64,000 bases of DNA from DTU015 sp012837895 (GTDB lineage Bacteria > Bacillota > Sulfobacillia > Fermentithermobacillales > Fermentithermobacillaceae). The notes beneath the pieces were generated by a model. That model saw only the letters and a list, made by a program, of their open reading frames with translations. It made no database searches and was not told the origin of the DNA. Positions 9,093-18,330 of the stretch are shown here, piece after piece. The stretch is from positions 248,001 to 312,000 of the forward strand of contig JBMNKH010000004.1 in NCBI GenBank assembly GCA_050952085.1, read 5' to 3'. How positions within the stretch are numbered: position 1 is the stretch's first letter; the number at the start of each line of letters is the position of its first letter. The position numbers and the translations under genes are program-made.

Positions 9093-9133
9093 TGTCACGT
9101 CCTTTCATCCTCTGGCAACAGTCAATTATAACT

Positions 9134-10081
9134 TCACCTAAACATTGCCGAAACAGACCGGCCCTCGTGAATCCTGACGATGGCATCACCAAACAGGGGT
9201 GCCACAGAAATTACTTCTACCACAGATTTCATAGATTCTGCAATAGGGATGGTGTTGGTTACCACTAGCTGGTCCAGTTTAGCTTCGGGTATATTGGCCG
9301 GTGCCTTCCCCGAAAACACCGGATGGGTTGCACATGCCCTAACAGAAGACGCACCTTCCTGGCGCAAAGCTCTGGCCGCCTCGACGATGCTCCCGCCTGT
9401 ATCTATCATGTCGTCAAGCAAGATAACGTTCTTGCCTGAAACTTGTCCCACGATATGCATCACTTCAGCCACATTAGGTTCGGGGCGCCTCTTATCTATG
9501 AACGCCACAGGCGCACCCAACCTGGCTGCCATGTCCCTTGCCCGGGCGATCCCACCTGCATCAGGTGACACAACCACCACGTCGTCGATTGCTTGCTCCT
9601 TGAAGTAGTCAGACAGAAGCGGTATCGCCGTAAGGTGGTCTACAGGGATGTCAAAGAAACCCTGGATTTGGCCAGCGTGAAGGTCCATGGCGAGGACCCT
9701 GTCTGCCCCTGCTGATTCAAGCAGGTTGGCAACGAGTTTCGCAGTAATAGGCTCCCTGCCCCTGGTTTTCCGGTCCTGACGTGCATAACCGTAGAACGGG
9801 ACAACTGCGGTTATCCTGCTTGCGGAAGCTCTTCGCAAGGCATCTATTATGATAAGAAGTTCCATGAGGTTGTCATTTACCGGGTCTGAAGTGGGTTGCA
9901 CCACAAAAACGTCTGAACCTCTCACGTTTTCGTCGATGATCACCCTGATTTCACCGTTGGAAAACCTGCCAACTTCTATTGCGCCGGGCTCTACCCCTAT
10001 GTAACTGCATATTTCAGATGCCAAGTTCTTGTTGGAATTGCCTGAGAAGATTTTGAGTTTGTCATCACCGTAGGGCGACAC
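9134..10081 (-). CDS. prs: Ribose-phosphate pyrophosphokinase
   Basis: A 315-residue PRPP synthase, which makes 5-phosphoribosyl diphosphate from ribose 5-phosphate and ATP for nucleotide, His and Trp synthesis. Visible motifs are the N-terminal KIFSGNSNKNLA, the flexible-loop region YARQDRKTRGREPITAK, the divalent-ion site DLHAGQIQGFFDIPVDHL and the PRPP loop VILLDDMIDTGGSI. The length is typical of class I enzymes. The GTG start at 10081 has AGGAGG 8 bases upstream, and the gene lies 12 bases after glmU. Confidence 0.98.
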   Translation of the reverse strand: MSPYGDDKLKIFSGNSNKNLASEICSYIGVEPGAIEVGRFSNGEIRVIIDENVRGSDVFVVQPTSDPVNDNLMELLIIIDALRRASASRITAVVPFYGYARQDRKTRGREPITAKLVANLLESAGADRVLAMDLHAGQIQGFFDIPVDHLTAIPLLSDYFKEQAIDDVVVVSPDAGGIARARDMAARLGAPVAFIDKRRPEPNVAEVMHIVGQVSGKNVILLDDMIDTGGSIVEAARALRQEGASSVRACATHPVFSGKAPANIPEAKLDQLVVTNTIPIAESMKSVVEVISVAPLFGDAIVRIHEGRSVSAMFR

Positions 10082-10093
10082 TGAAATTACCTC

Positions 10094-11506
10094 CTAATCG
10101 AGCTTTTGCCTGCGCCTTGCTACCCATCCTTCTTTGTTGACCTGCCTCTCCCTTGCTATACCCAGCGCCCCTTCCGGAACGTCCTGGGTTATGGTGGAAC
10201 CTGCTGCTACATAACTATCTTTTCCAATCCTAACCGGAGCGATTAAGTTGGCATTACACCCAATAAATGCATTGTTCCCTATAACCGTCCTGTGTTTCTT
10301 GTGCCCGTCGTAATTCACCGTTACTGTCCCTGCCCCTATGTTGACCTTACAGCCCATGGTGCAGTCGCCGATGTAGCAATGATGGTGAATCTTTGAGCCG
10401 CGTCCAATCCTGGAATTCTTAACCTCTGCGAAGTTTCCGACAGACGCGTAATCCTCGATTATTGAATCAGGCCTTATGTGGGAAAAAGGCCCTATGGTCA
10501 CGTTTTCCCCGATGGTTGATTCCTCGACCACAGACCACCATATCCTTGTGTTATCGCCCACCTGGGAACCGGTGATCTCAGAATTGGGGCCGATAACGCA
10601 CCCCTGGCCTATGCTTGTCTTGCCCCTGAGAAAGGTGCCCGGTTCTATCACTGTATCCCGGCCGATGGTTACACCTGGATCTATATATGTATTCCGTGGA
10701 TCCCTGATAGTAACCCCCTGCAGGCACAAGTTGCGCAAGACAGTTTCCCGCAGCCTGGTCTCGGCAAGAGCCAGGGCATACCTGTCATTTACGCCCTGTA
10801 TCAGGAATACATCGTCGCAAGTAAAGGAACTCACAGTATAGCCGGCCTGGGCGGCTTTTTCCAAAATATCTGTAAGGTAGAATTCGCCTTTGGCGTTATC
10901 GTCATCTAAAGTGGACAGCAACCCTGGCAAGATACGACTGTCAACAATATAGATTCCCGCGTTTATCTCTTTGATATCCCTGTCTCCGGGCAAGAGGTCG
11001 TTGGCTTCCACGATCCCCAAAATACTACCGGTTTCATCCCTGCGTATCCGCCCGTAGTCACCTGGATCGTCGACCATGGCAGTAATAAGCGACAAGTCTG
11101 CCTCACCTGAAAGGTGGGACTCTACGAAGCGGTTAAGCATATCACCTGTGATGAGCGGGGTATCGCCGCAAAGGATCATCACTGCATCGCAGCCTGGTAT
11201 ATGGTCCAGCGCGCATGACACAGCATGGCCTGTTCCGCGTCTTTCCAGCTGCCATGCAAAGCTTATAACGCCGTCCATACAGTTATCTTTAGCCCAGCCG
11301 TCCATAATCCGGTTAGCTACTTCTTCACCTTGATGCCCAATAACGACAACTATTTTCTCTGGTTCGACACAAGATGCAGCATCGAGTACATAGTCCACCA
11401 TTGGGCGCCCGTAAAGGGGAAACAGCACCTTCGGAATATCCGACTTCATCCGGGTGCCTTCACCGGCTGCCAGTATAACTACTGAAATCTTGTGTTCCAG
11501 CGCCAT
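10094..11506 (-). CDS. glmU: Bifunctional GlcNAc-1-P uridylyltransferase / GlcN-1-P acetyltransferase
   Basis: A 470-residue GlmU that makes UDP-GlcNAc for peptidoglycan. The N-terminal Rossmann pyrophosphorylase (about residues 1-230) opens with VVILAAGEGTRMKSDIPKVL. The C-terminal half is a left-handed beta helix of hexapeptide repeats with the acetyltransferase residues (NFAEVKNSRIG, NIGAGTVTVNYDG). I chose the ATG at 11506, preceded by GGGAGAG. An in-frame start 15 bases upstream overlaps that site. Fully conserved in size. Confidence 0.97.
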   Translation of the reverse strand: MALEHKISVVILAAGEGTRMKSDIPKVLFPLYGRPMVDYVLDAASCVEPEKIVVVIGHQGEEVANRIMDGWAKDNCMDGVISFAWQLERRGTGHAVSCALDHIPGCDAVMILCGDTPLITGDMLNRFVESHLSGEADLSLITAMVDDPGDYGRIRRDETGSILGIVEANDLLPGDRDIKEINAGIYIVDSRILPGLLSTLDDDNAKGEFYLTDILEKAAQAGYTVSSFTCDDVFLIQGVNDRYALALAETRLRETVLRNLCLQGVTIRDPRNTYIDPGVTIGRDTVIEPGTFLRGKTSIGQGCVIGPNSEITGSQVGDNTRIWWSVVEESTIGENVTIGPFSHIRPDSIIEDYASVGNFAEVKNSRIGRGSKIHHHCYIGDCTMGCKVNIGAGTVTVNYDGHKKHRTVIGNNAFIGCNANLIAPVRIGKDSYVAAGSTITQDVPEGALGIARERQVNKEGWVARRRQKLD

Positions 11507-11530
11507 GCAAATCTCTCCCACGGTATTATA

Positions 11531-12277
11531 TCACTTTCCCAGTATCCCTCTTACAAGTTCCAGATCCTGAGGTTTATCTACATCCACGCTGATCTCAGGC
11601 GCAGATACGACAGCCTTGCACTTGATACCCAACAGCTTGCTCACGTATTCCTCTATTTCAGGAACCCCCGCCAGTCCCAGGAATATCCTGGCTACAAACC
11701 CAAGCCCGAAAAAACGTGCCATTTTCAGCGGTGATTTGCGGTACTCTATCATCTTCTCAAGCACCGGCCACGCCTTGCCGGCAATGCTTTTTCTCACGAA
11801 AAACAGGTTTCCTCCTGTAAGGATAGCTCCTTTGATCCTTACGTAGGTGCGCTCTACCCCAGGGAACTTCTTTTCACAGTCTTCCTTGGTTGATACAGAA
11901 TAGACAAAGTCTGCACCTGAGCCCCTGGCGCCTTCAAGAAATTCATCAAGAGCTTCTGTTGTCAAGAGGGGGATGTCTGAAGACGCAACCAGCACAAACC
12001 CTGTATCTGTATGATCAAGGCCGATCCTGACGTTGTCTATGAGCCCGGCGCCTGGCTCAACTATTGAAACCTTGCCACCCTTGTACCGTGCAAGCCCTTG
12101 ATCCGGGCCTACAACAATTATCCTGGAAATATCGGGTGAACGCTCCAGTATCGAAAGCACATAGCCCAACATGGGCTTACCTGCAATGTCTATGTTGGCT
12201 TCAAGAGTTTGATCACTTACAGAAGCTAGTTTGCCTGTGTTTGCCCTGGCTGCCAGGACAACCGCATCGATCCTCAC
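11531..12277 (-). CDS. NTP-transferase-like protein (MobA-like fold)
   Basis: A 248-residue protein with the Rossmann-type nucleotidyltransferase pattern (AVVLAARANTGKL, NIDIAGKPMLGYVLSILE, LVASSDIPLLTTEALDEFL). The usual glycine-rich LAGGxGTR loop is altered to LAARANTGKL, so activity and substrate are uncertain. The GTG start shares one base with the ispE stop (TAGTG). It lies between ispE and glmU, where Bacillus has purR, yabJ and spoVG. A role in activated-sugar or cofactor metabolism is only a guess from the neighbours. Confidence 0.65.
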   Translation of the reverse strand: MRIDAVVLAARANTGKLASVSDQTLEANIDIAGKPMLGYVLSILERSPDISRIIVVGPDQGLARYKGGKVSIVEPGAGLIDNVRIGLDHTDTGFVLVASSDIPLLTTEALDEFLEGARGSGADFVYSVSTKEDCEKKFPGVERTYVRIKGAILTGGNLFFVRKSIAGKAWPVLEKMIEYRKSPLKMARFFGLGFVARIFLGLAGVPEIEEYVSKLLGIKCKAVVSAPEISVDVDKPQDLELVRGILGK

Positions 12278-13242
12278 TACATGTTCACCCCCGTCCTGGC
12301 GATTACTGCCTGGGATACAGGCAGGCCGCCGGACAATTCAAGAAACCTCGCCCTTACCTCTTCTGCATGTCCACGGGAACCGCAAATCCCATACACAGCT
12401 GAACCGCTTCCTGTGAGCGCAGCGCCAAAGGCGCCTGACTGCAGAAGGTTCTCTTTGATTATAGATAACCCCGGGTAAGATGGGTACGCCGATTTTTCAA
12501 AGTCGTTGAATATGCAGCGGCCCAGTTCTTCGGGATCGCCTGATGAAAACGCTTCGACCACATCCCTGAGCCTTGAATCAGCAGCCAGGGTCCCGGCAAA
12601 GCCAAGGGATGTTGAAAGTACAGGAGCATCAGGGTGGATATCATCCCATTTTGAATAAGCGAGCTTTGTGGAGATTTCCACGCTTGGCAAGACAAGGAGC
12701 ACCCAAAAGGAATTGCCTTGGACCGGATGGACCCGTTCCCCCCTGCCGGTACATAGAGCCCCTGCCCAGACAGGTGGCTTTGCGTTAGCTCCGACGAAAA
12801 AAGGAACGTCCGATCCAATCCCGGCGGCGATCTCCAGGAGTTCAGCCATACACGGCTTTTCCTTGCCGTCCAAGAAGTCGCTTATGGCAAGCAAGACTGC
12901 TGCGGCATCTGAGCTGCCACCTCCCAATCCTTTGCCCGGAGGGATGGCCTTATCAATGGAAATGTCAAACCCGGGAGCCTCAAGTTTCCCGGAAACAAGG
13001 GATACCGCAGCCTTGTAAGCCAGGTTGTGTTCTTGGTGAAGTTCAGGCAATCCAGGACAATAGACTCTCAGGCCCTGAGCCTTGGCCTCGACTGAAACCA
13101 CATCAGCCAGACTTACCGGCACCATCAAGGTACCGGTTTCATGATATCCGTCAGTCCTTTTGCCCAAGATGCCCAGAGCCAGGTTTACCTTCGCGTATGC
13201 ACGGTACTTTACCGCTTTGACACGGCTCTTGCTGTTTAACAC
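12277..13242 (-). CDS. ispE: 4-diphosphocytidyl-2-C-methyl-D-erythritol kinase
   Basis: A GHMP-family kinase of up to 321 residues that phosphorylates CDP-ME in the non-mevalonate isoprenoid pathway. Motifs are the N-terminal AYAKVNLALGILGKRTDGYH, the ATP loop PPGKGLGGGSSDAAAVL and the C-terminal AALTGSGSAVYGI. The GTG at 13242 lacks a clear ribosome site and adds about 12 residues to the usual N-terminus, so the true start may be a few codons further in. ispE next to glmU and prs matches the Bacillus order. Confidence 0.95.
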   Translation of the reverse strand: MLNSKSRVKAVKYRAYAKVNLALGILGKRTDGYHETGTLMVPVSLADVVSVEAKAQGLRVYCPGLPELHQEHNLAYKAAVSLVSGKLEAPGFDISIDKAIPPGKGLGGGSSDAAAVLLAISDFLDGKEKPCMAELLEIAAGIGSDVPFFVGANAKPPVWAGALCTGRGERVHPVQGNSFWVLLVLPSVEISTKLAYSKWDDIHPDAPVLSTSLGFAGTLAADSRLRDVVEAFSSGDPEELGRCIFNDFEKSAYPSYPGLSIIKENLLQSGAFGAALTGSGSAVYGICGSRGHAEEVRARFLELSGGLPVSQAVIARTGVNM

Positions 13243-13279
13243 AACGTCAGTTTCTGCGCCTGGTTCTCAAAACCCTTTT

Positions 13280-14281
13280 CTAGAATCTTACTCCTAAGGC
13301 CTCGCATACATTCTGAATTCTCGCAAACACCGACACAGTCTGGGAACCCGCCGACAGGAGCCCGCATACCCGGTTATATTCATCCACCACTACAGAACCG
13401 CTGTCACCTGGCTGTGCCATATTGGTTGTCAGCACCTGGTCAATAAAGGTTGCCGAGCCTATCTCCCCCATGCTTACTTTAATGGTGGCATGAACCACTT
13501 TGACCTCACCTTCATTGGTCCCGCTGGTCCGGCCGCTCTTCTTCACCCTCTGCCCAACCATGACCTCAGAAGTACCCCTTGGAACCCCGAGATCTATTAT
13601 GTCGTCAGTAATGAGGTTCCTGGACAAAGGCCTGGCTACTGCTGCATCTACCAGGTTAGCTGCAGTGCTGAAACGTTCAAACTTGACCTCGTAGTTCCTG
13701 CGGACCCGCCTGATAACCCTGTTAAGGAGTTTCTGGGCTGCATTGGCAATCTTGCAGTCAGGTTCCGAAACCTCAAGTTCTATAGGTACGAACCTATACA
13801 GCTTGGCTATTACGTCATCATCGGTACCGCCATCGTATCTCCCAGGCTGCAAAATTGCGTCCCCCACCTTTGCGCGGCCATCCCTTCCATTTGAAGAATT
13901 GGCCAGCACATGGTTGTTGGAGAGTATCAGAGGCTCACCTGTCTTGACATCATATACCACGGCGCCAAAAGTGCCTGCAGTAACCTTGTGATGTCCTATA
14001 CTCAACCCTGGCCTGGCAGGCCTTTGACGGCCGGTCCGGCCAAGGGCAACGATTTCCCCTACCTCAATTACGTCAACAGGGCATTGGTTCATACTCCTGG
14101 GGATAACCTGATTAGAGTTTAGTTCTTCAACAGGCACCTTCTTCTCTACAAGTACAACCAGGGAATCCTTCCCTGTATTTCTTCCACCGACGTGTTTATG
14201 GCCGTATCCGACGCCTACTACATTTGGAAAGTCCATGAGTTTTGAACCGCAGTTCCTGACTGCCTTGATTACAGAATTCAT
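13280..14281 (-). CDS. Trypsin-like serine peptidase homologue (S1 fold)
   Basis: A 333-residue protein with the chymotrypsin-fold catalytic pattern: His in LILSNNHVLANSS (about residue 122) and Ser in QPGDSGSVVVDEYN (about residue 298). A candidate Asp lies in NLVDAAVARPL. There is no signal peptide, so it probably acts inside the cell or is released otherwise. The N-terminal part (about 1-100, NVVGVGYGHKHVGG) resembles the extension found in plant Nal1-type and clostridial S1-like proteins. It is transcribed away from the moxR operon. The substrate is unknown. Confidence 0.7.
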   Translation of the reverse strand: MNSVIKAVRNCGSKLMDFPNVVGVGYGHKHVGGRNTGKDSLVVLVEKKVPVEELNSNQVIPRSMNQCPVDVIEVGEIVALGRTGRQRPARPGLSIGHHKVTAGTFGAVVYDVKTGEPLILSNNHVLANSSNGRDGRAKVGDAILQPGRYDGGTDDDVIAKLYRFVPIELEVSEPDCKIANAAQKLLNRVIRRVRRNYEVKFERFSTAANLVDAAVARPLSRNLITDDIIDLGVPRGTSEVMVGQRVKKSGRTSGTNEGEVKVVHATIKVSMGEIGSATFIDQVLTTNMAQPGDSGSVVVDEYNRVCGLLSAGSQTVSVFARIQNVCEALGVRF

Positions 14282-14471
14282 CGAACCTCCCTCCCTTCAC
14301 ATAAGCACTCTGCATCACACCTTATGTAAAATGGCGGAAGGAAGTTCTAGTCCTAGGGATGTCCTTGCATAGAAAACCATGCCAATTCATTTGGTTGTGC
14401 TACGGCAGGAATAAGCCGGGTAAACCAGAACTGTATATTCATGCCTTCGGGCAAACCACGGAGGTGACACA

Positions 14472-15425
14472 ATGGCAACAGACAAAGCACATTCCGCCAT
14501 TAGCCGTTTCAAGGACATGATGTCCAAGGTAATCGTAGGAAACCAAGAGACAATCCGGCTCGCCCTGGTGGCATTCCTGACGGAAGGCCATATCCTGATC
14601 GAAGATGTCCCCGGCGTAGGCAAAACCCTCCTTGCACGGACCTTTGCCCGTTGCCTGGGTTTGGAGTTCCGCCGGATCCAATTCACCCCTGACCTGCTCC
14701 CATCTGACATAACAGGGATTAATGTGTTCAACCCTAAGACCCTTGAATTCGAGTTCAAGCCCGGCCCCGTATTTTGCGACGTCTTGCTGGCAGATGAGAT
14801 CAACCGGGCTACCCCTAGGACCCAGTCAAGCTTGCTTGAATGTATGCAGGAAAAACAGGTCACCATAGATGGGGTAACCCACCTGCTATCGCCTCATTTT
14901 ACAGTGCTTGCCACTCAAAACCCAATTGAACTGCAAGGGACGTTTCCCTTGCCTGAAGCCCAAATGGACAGGTTTCTAATGCGCATACACCTGGGTTATC
15001 CTGACGAAGAAGGGGAAAAGCAAATCCTCGAGCGGTTTGAACAAGGTTCAGAGATTGATCCCGGACCCCCTTTGACACAAGGGGAAGTAGCTGGATTGAA
15101 GGAGAGGGTAAAGCAGGTATACCTGTCTGATGACCTAAGATCTTACATTAGCAGCATCTGCAGGCTCACCAGAAGCCTTGACGCTGTGGAACTGGGAGCA
15201 AGCCCAAGAGCTACCTTGTCCCTTGCGCTTGCCTCTAAAGCTCATGCTTTCGTAGAAGGCAGGGACTTTGTCCTGCCTGACGATGTAAAAGCACTTGCCG
15301 TGCCCGTCCTGGCTCACAGGCTGGTCATATCCCAGGACTCATTCATCCGCGGGATCAACGCACAGGACATAGTGCTGCAAGTCTTGGATGACATAACAGT
15401 CCCGATAGGAGACATGGCGAGGTAA
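14472..15425 (+). CDS. MoxR-family AAA+ ATPase
   Basis: A 317-residue MoxR ATPase. Walker A is EDVPGVGKT (about residues 44-52), Walker B with sensor residues is LLADEINRATPRTQSSLLE (about 107-125), and the lid domain follows. MoxR proteins act as chaperone-like ATPases that mature or insert partner complexes, often with DUF58/VWA proteins. GGAGGTG lies 5 bases before the ATG. The stop TAA overlaps the ATG of the DUF58 gene by one base, so the pair is translationally coupled. Confidence 0.93.
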   Translation: MATDKAHSAISRFKDMMSKVIVGNQETIRLALVAFLTEGHILIEDVPGVGKTLLARTFARCLGLEFRRIQFTPDLLPSDITGINVFNPKTLEFEFKPGPVFCDVLLADEINRATPRTQSSLLECMQEKQVTIDGVTHLLSPHFTVLATQNPIELQGTFPLPEAQMDRFLMRIHLGYPDEEGEKQILERFEQGSEIDPGPPLTQGEVAGLKERVKQVYLSDDLRSYISSICRLTRSLDAVELGASPRATLSLALASKAHAFVEGRDFVLPDDVKALAVPVLAHRLVISQDSFIRGINAQDIVLQVLDDITVPIGDMAR

Positions 15426-16654
15426 TGAGCAGCAGGATAGTCATTGCATGCGGGATAGCTGTAGCATTGCTAGGGCTTGTAGCTAAGGCTCCCTTTGTGG
15501 TGATGTCAGGAGCCTATCTTGCTTTGGGAGCAGTTCTCGCATACCGGTACGCAAAGAATGCCACCAAGCACTTGTCCTATAGCCGGAGGATAGAGCCTTG
15601 TGAAGCTTTCGTGGGGGACACTGTGACCTTGAAGATCCGCATAGAAAACCGCAAGCCTTTACCGGTGTTCTGGCTAAAATGCGATGATGAAGTCCCAGGC
15701 GACGGTTCTCTTGGTGGCTTGTCCCTGGCACCGTATGTGCCTGGAAGGTCAGTGTTTTCCAATACTGTACACCTCAGATGGTTTGAGAGGGTAGAACGGA
15801 CGTTTGAAGTGTCGTGTGTAAAGCGGGGAGTCCTAAAGTTGGGGCCTGTGAGGTTGACGGCAGGAGACCCGCTGGGGCTTGGGTCATACGGCACAGTAGC
15901 ACCCGGGACTCACAGGTTGACCGTGTATCCGAAGATAGTAAGAATTGAAGGGTTGCCTTGGCTGAGCAAGTCTCCTTTCGGGGTGGCGCCTGTAAGAGGA
16001 TGGCTCCACCCTGACCCGTTGACTGTTGCCGGTACGCGTGAGTACGACAGAAACACTCCTGCCAACCGGATAGCATGGAAATCTACAGCCAAAACCGGCG
16101 AACTCAGGATCAAAGTATTGGATCCCACCCACCAGTCAAAAACAATTGTAGCGCTCAACCTGTCTACTTCTGACCACTTCTGGCAAGGGATAGACTCCCA
16201 GGCCATGGAAGATGCGATTACAACCGCTGCATCTGTGTGCTCTCAGATGCTTGAGCAAGGAATGGCTTTTGGGCTTACCGCGAATTCAATGGGGCAGGAT
16301 AGAGGTTCGCTGTTCATCGGGCCAGGCTTATCCGATCGCCACCTTAAGCGCGTGCTTGAGTCACTGGCACAAGTAAGCTTACCCTGGATGGCGTTTTCAA
16401 CCACCCTAAAGCATCTCAAATACCGCATAGGCACCGACACAAGAGTGCTTGCCATCATGCCCCACATATCTGAAGCTGATTGCGAGCACCTGTCTGCCCT
16501 GGCCAACGCAGGATACCCAGTAGCTGTAGTGCTGGTACGGCCTTCTGATGCCTCTGCGTTTCGCCGGATTGCGGGGCACATACCTGTTTACCTGCGCAGG
16601 GAAATCCCCGGGCAAGCAGATTCGGAGGTGATCGCATTTGAGCGTATTAGCTGA
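15425..16654 (+). CDS. DUF58-domain protein
   Basis: A 409-residue protein with two N-terminal membrane segments (about residues 5-40), a beta-rich middle, and the DUF58 motif GTREYDRNTPANRIAWKS near residue 200. A vWA-like C-terminal part follows. DUF58 proteins are regular partners of MoxR ATPases and may mediate assembly of membrane or periplasmic complexes. The gene is fused in translation to moxR upstream (TAATG) and overlaps the next gene by 17 bases. Its exact function is unknown. Confidence 0.85.
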   Translation: MSSRIVIACGIAVALLGLVAKAPFVVMSGAYLALGAVLAYRYAKNATKHLSYSRRIEPCEAFVGDTVTLKIRIENRKPLPVFWLKCDDEVPGDGSLGGLSLAPYVPGRSVFSNTVHLRWFERVERTFEVSCVKRGVLKLGPVRLTAGDPLGLGSYGTVAPGTHRLTVYPKIVRIEGLPWLSKSPFGVAPVRGWLHPDPLTVAGTREYDRNTPANRIAWKSTAKTGELRIKVLDPTHQSKTIVALNLSTSDHFWQGIDSQAMEDAITTAASVCSQMLEQGMAFGLTANSMGQDRGSLFIGPGLSDRHLKRVLESLAQVSLPWMAFSTTLKHLKYRIGTDTRVLAIMPHISEADCEHLSALANAGYPVAVVLVRPSDASAFRRIAGHIPVYLRREIPGQADSEVIAFERIS

Positions 16655-18017
16655 TCTTGGCCTGGGGACAGTGCTTACAGCAGTTTTCTGGGGATACATT
16701 TCCACCGCCCTCCTGGATGTCTTTAAGGTTTACACAGGATCTCCGTTGCCGTTCATAGCTGGCGGTTTGGGCTTCTTATGGGGATATGGGTTAGAGCACC
16801 TGGCAAAGCAGGCTTCGCCTCACCGCAAGAATGGCTTAATCCTTGCAGGGTGGCTCGCACCGGTATTGGTATCAGGAACACTTCAGGCCATCGTGTGGCT
16901 GAAGCCGGAGGTGCTTCCGTGGAATATCAACATATCAGAACAAGCACCCATTTATCTTGTACTATGGGCACTGTGTTCAGTTCAGGGAATCAACCGCGCC
17001 CGTTCATACAAGCTCGCCACTTCCCAACGCAACAGCTTGCTGGGGACTTTGGCGCTGGCGCTTCTCGCCTCGTTCAAACTATCCCAAACCGTGAACCTGG
17101 CAACCGGTGCACTGCTCTTCGCCTTGGTGTCAACGCTGGATATCGCCTTGGTGCGGCAAGGTGAAGTGCTAAGGACGGTACAGTCAGGCCAACGCCGGTA
17201 TTGGACAGCCGGGGGTGTAGGGTTCCTGGCCCTAATCCTGGCCACAGCAGCTTTTGTATCAGTGGGTGTGCCAGGCACAGTATCCTTAATTAGGAACATC
17301 TTGGCCAAGGCATGGAGCCTCATTAGCGCCCTTATCATCTACGCAGCCATACCCATTGGCTGGCTTGCAGAATGGCTTGTAATGCGCCTCCGGCAAATGC
17401 TGAACCTGGATCCTCATGAAACGCAAGAACTTCCGCCTTTCCGGAGACATGTGCTTGAACAGCTCCAGGAAGAGGGAAGTCTTGCCGAATTGCCCCCATG
17501 GGCTTATGCCATCCTGATTGGAACAACGGTTGCAGCAGTTCTTTGGCTGATATGGCGCTTTGTGCTGAAGCGCGGCGCTGCGGAAAAACAAGATTCCCAG
17601 CTGAAAGAAACCAGGACGAGTCTACTGGAAAAGGAAGCCTTGAGGGACTGGGCAAAGAATGCCATGGACGAAATCCTGTCCCGGATGAAGGCCAATGTGA
17701 CAAGAACCATAGGCGCTATATTGCCTGGCAAACCAAGAAATATTCAGGAACTGTATTCCCGGTCTTTAGAAGTGCTTGGCAGGCAGGTATTCCCCAGGAA
17801 GGAAAGCGACACCCCCTTGGAATACCTTGAGGACATCCTGGAGCATGTGCCCACTGATGAAGGACGCATGGCGTTTGACTACATTACTGAGCTGTTCTGC
17901 AGGTGTCACTACTCAAACAAGCAGCCAGATACCTCTGAATGGGAGAAGGCGGTATATGCCTATTCGGTTCTCATCCAACCGGAGACATTCCGCCTGCAGC
18001 CACAGGATACTGATTAG
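16638..18017 (+). CDS. Multi-pass membrane protein with DUF4129-like C-terminus
   Basis: A 459-residue protein with about eight hydrophobic segments in the first 300 residues and a cytoplasmic C-terminal domain. The last 75 residues (SDTPLEYLEDILEHVPTDEG, then AFDYITELFCRCHYSNKQPD) resemble DUF4129. The start is TTG at 16638, with GGAGGTG 7 bases upstream inside the DUF58 gene. MoxR-DUF58-DUF4129 operons usually also carry a membrane transglutaminase-like protein. None is fused here, but a separate transglutaminase-like gene lies at 39.4 kb. Confidence 0.75.
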   Translation: MSVLADLGLGTVLTAVFWGYISTALLDVFKVYTGSPLPFIAGGLGFLWGYGLEHLAKQASPHRKNGLILAGWLAPVLVSGTLQAIVWLKPEVLPWNINISEQAPIYLVLWALCSVQGINRARSYKLATSQRNSLLGTLALALLASFKLSQTVNLATGALLFALVSTLDIALVRQGEVLRTVQSGQRRYWTAGGVGFLALILATAAFVSVGVPGTVSLIRNILAKAWSLISALIIYAAIPIGWLAEWLVMRLRQMLNLDPHETQELPPFRRHVLEQLQEEGSLAELPPWAYAILIGTTVAAVLWLIWRFVLKRGAAEKQDSQLKETRTSLLEKEALRDWAKNAMDEILSRMKANVTRTIGAILPGKPRNIQELYSRSLEVLGRQVFPRKESDTPLEYLEDILEHVPTDEGRMAFDYITELFCRCHYSNKQPDTSEWEKAVYAYSVLIQPETFRLQPQDTD

Positions 18018-18046
18018 ATATGATACCGGAACAGCGTTTCCGGGAA

Positions 18047-18310
18047 TTAACTGTCGGCAGATACCTCCTGCGCTTCTTCGAGGAACTGTATTTGCACAGA
18101 GTCGGTCAACACGTCGATATAGCTCCATGTCACAGCCCTGCCCGACTCATCATCCAACCTTATGACAAATATGCTAGGGTACGTATTTTCCAGGATACCT
18201 TCTTTTACAGAAATACGCTTGCGCCCTTCGTTAGCCCTCACTTTTATCCTTTTCCCGAGATGGGAATCAAGTTTCATCCGTATTGAGTCAATAGACGTCT
18301 TTGGCTTCAA
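18047..18310 (-). CDS. veg: Veg protein
   Basis: An 87-residue Veg-family protein (DUF1021): the conserved core SHLGKRIKVRANEGRKRISV and the beta-rich remainder are clear. In Bacillus Veg is highly transcribed and stimulates biofilm gene expression. The start is TTG at 18310, with GGGGGG about 8 bases upstream. In Bacillus veg sits between yabG and sspF near ispE, so the location is conserved. It is convergent with the DUF4129 gene, with a 29-base gap holding a short inverted repeat (18026-18043). Confidence 0.9.
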   Translation of the reverse strand: MKPKTSIDSIRMKLDSHLGKRIKVRANEGRKRISVKEGILENTYPSIFVIRLDDESGRAVTWSYIDVLTDSVQIQFLEEAQEVSADS

Positions 18311-18330
18311 CAGCTATCCCCCCTTTGGCC

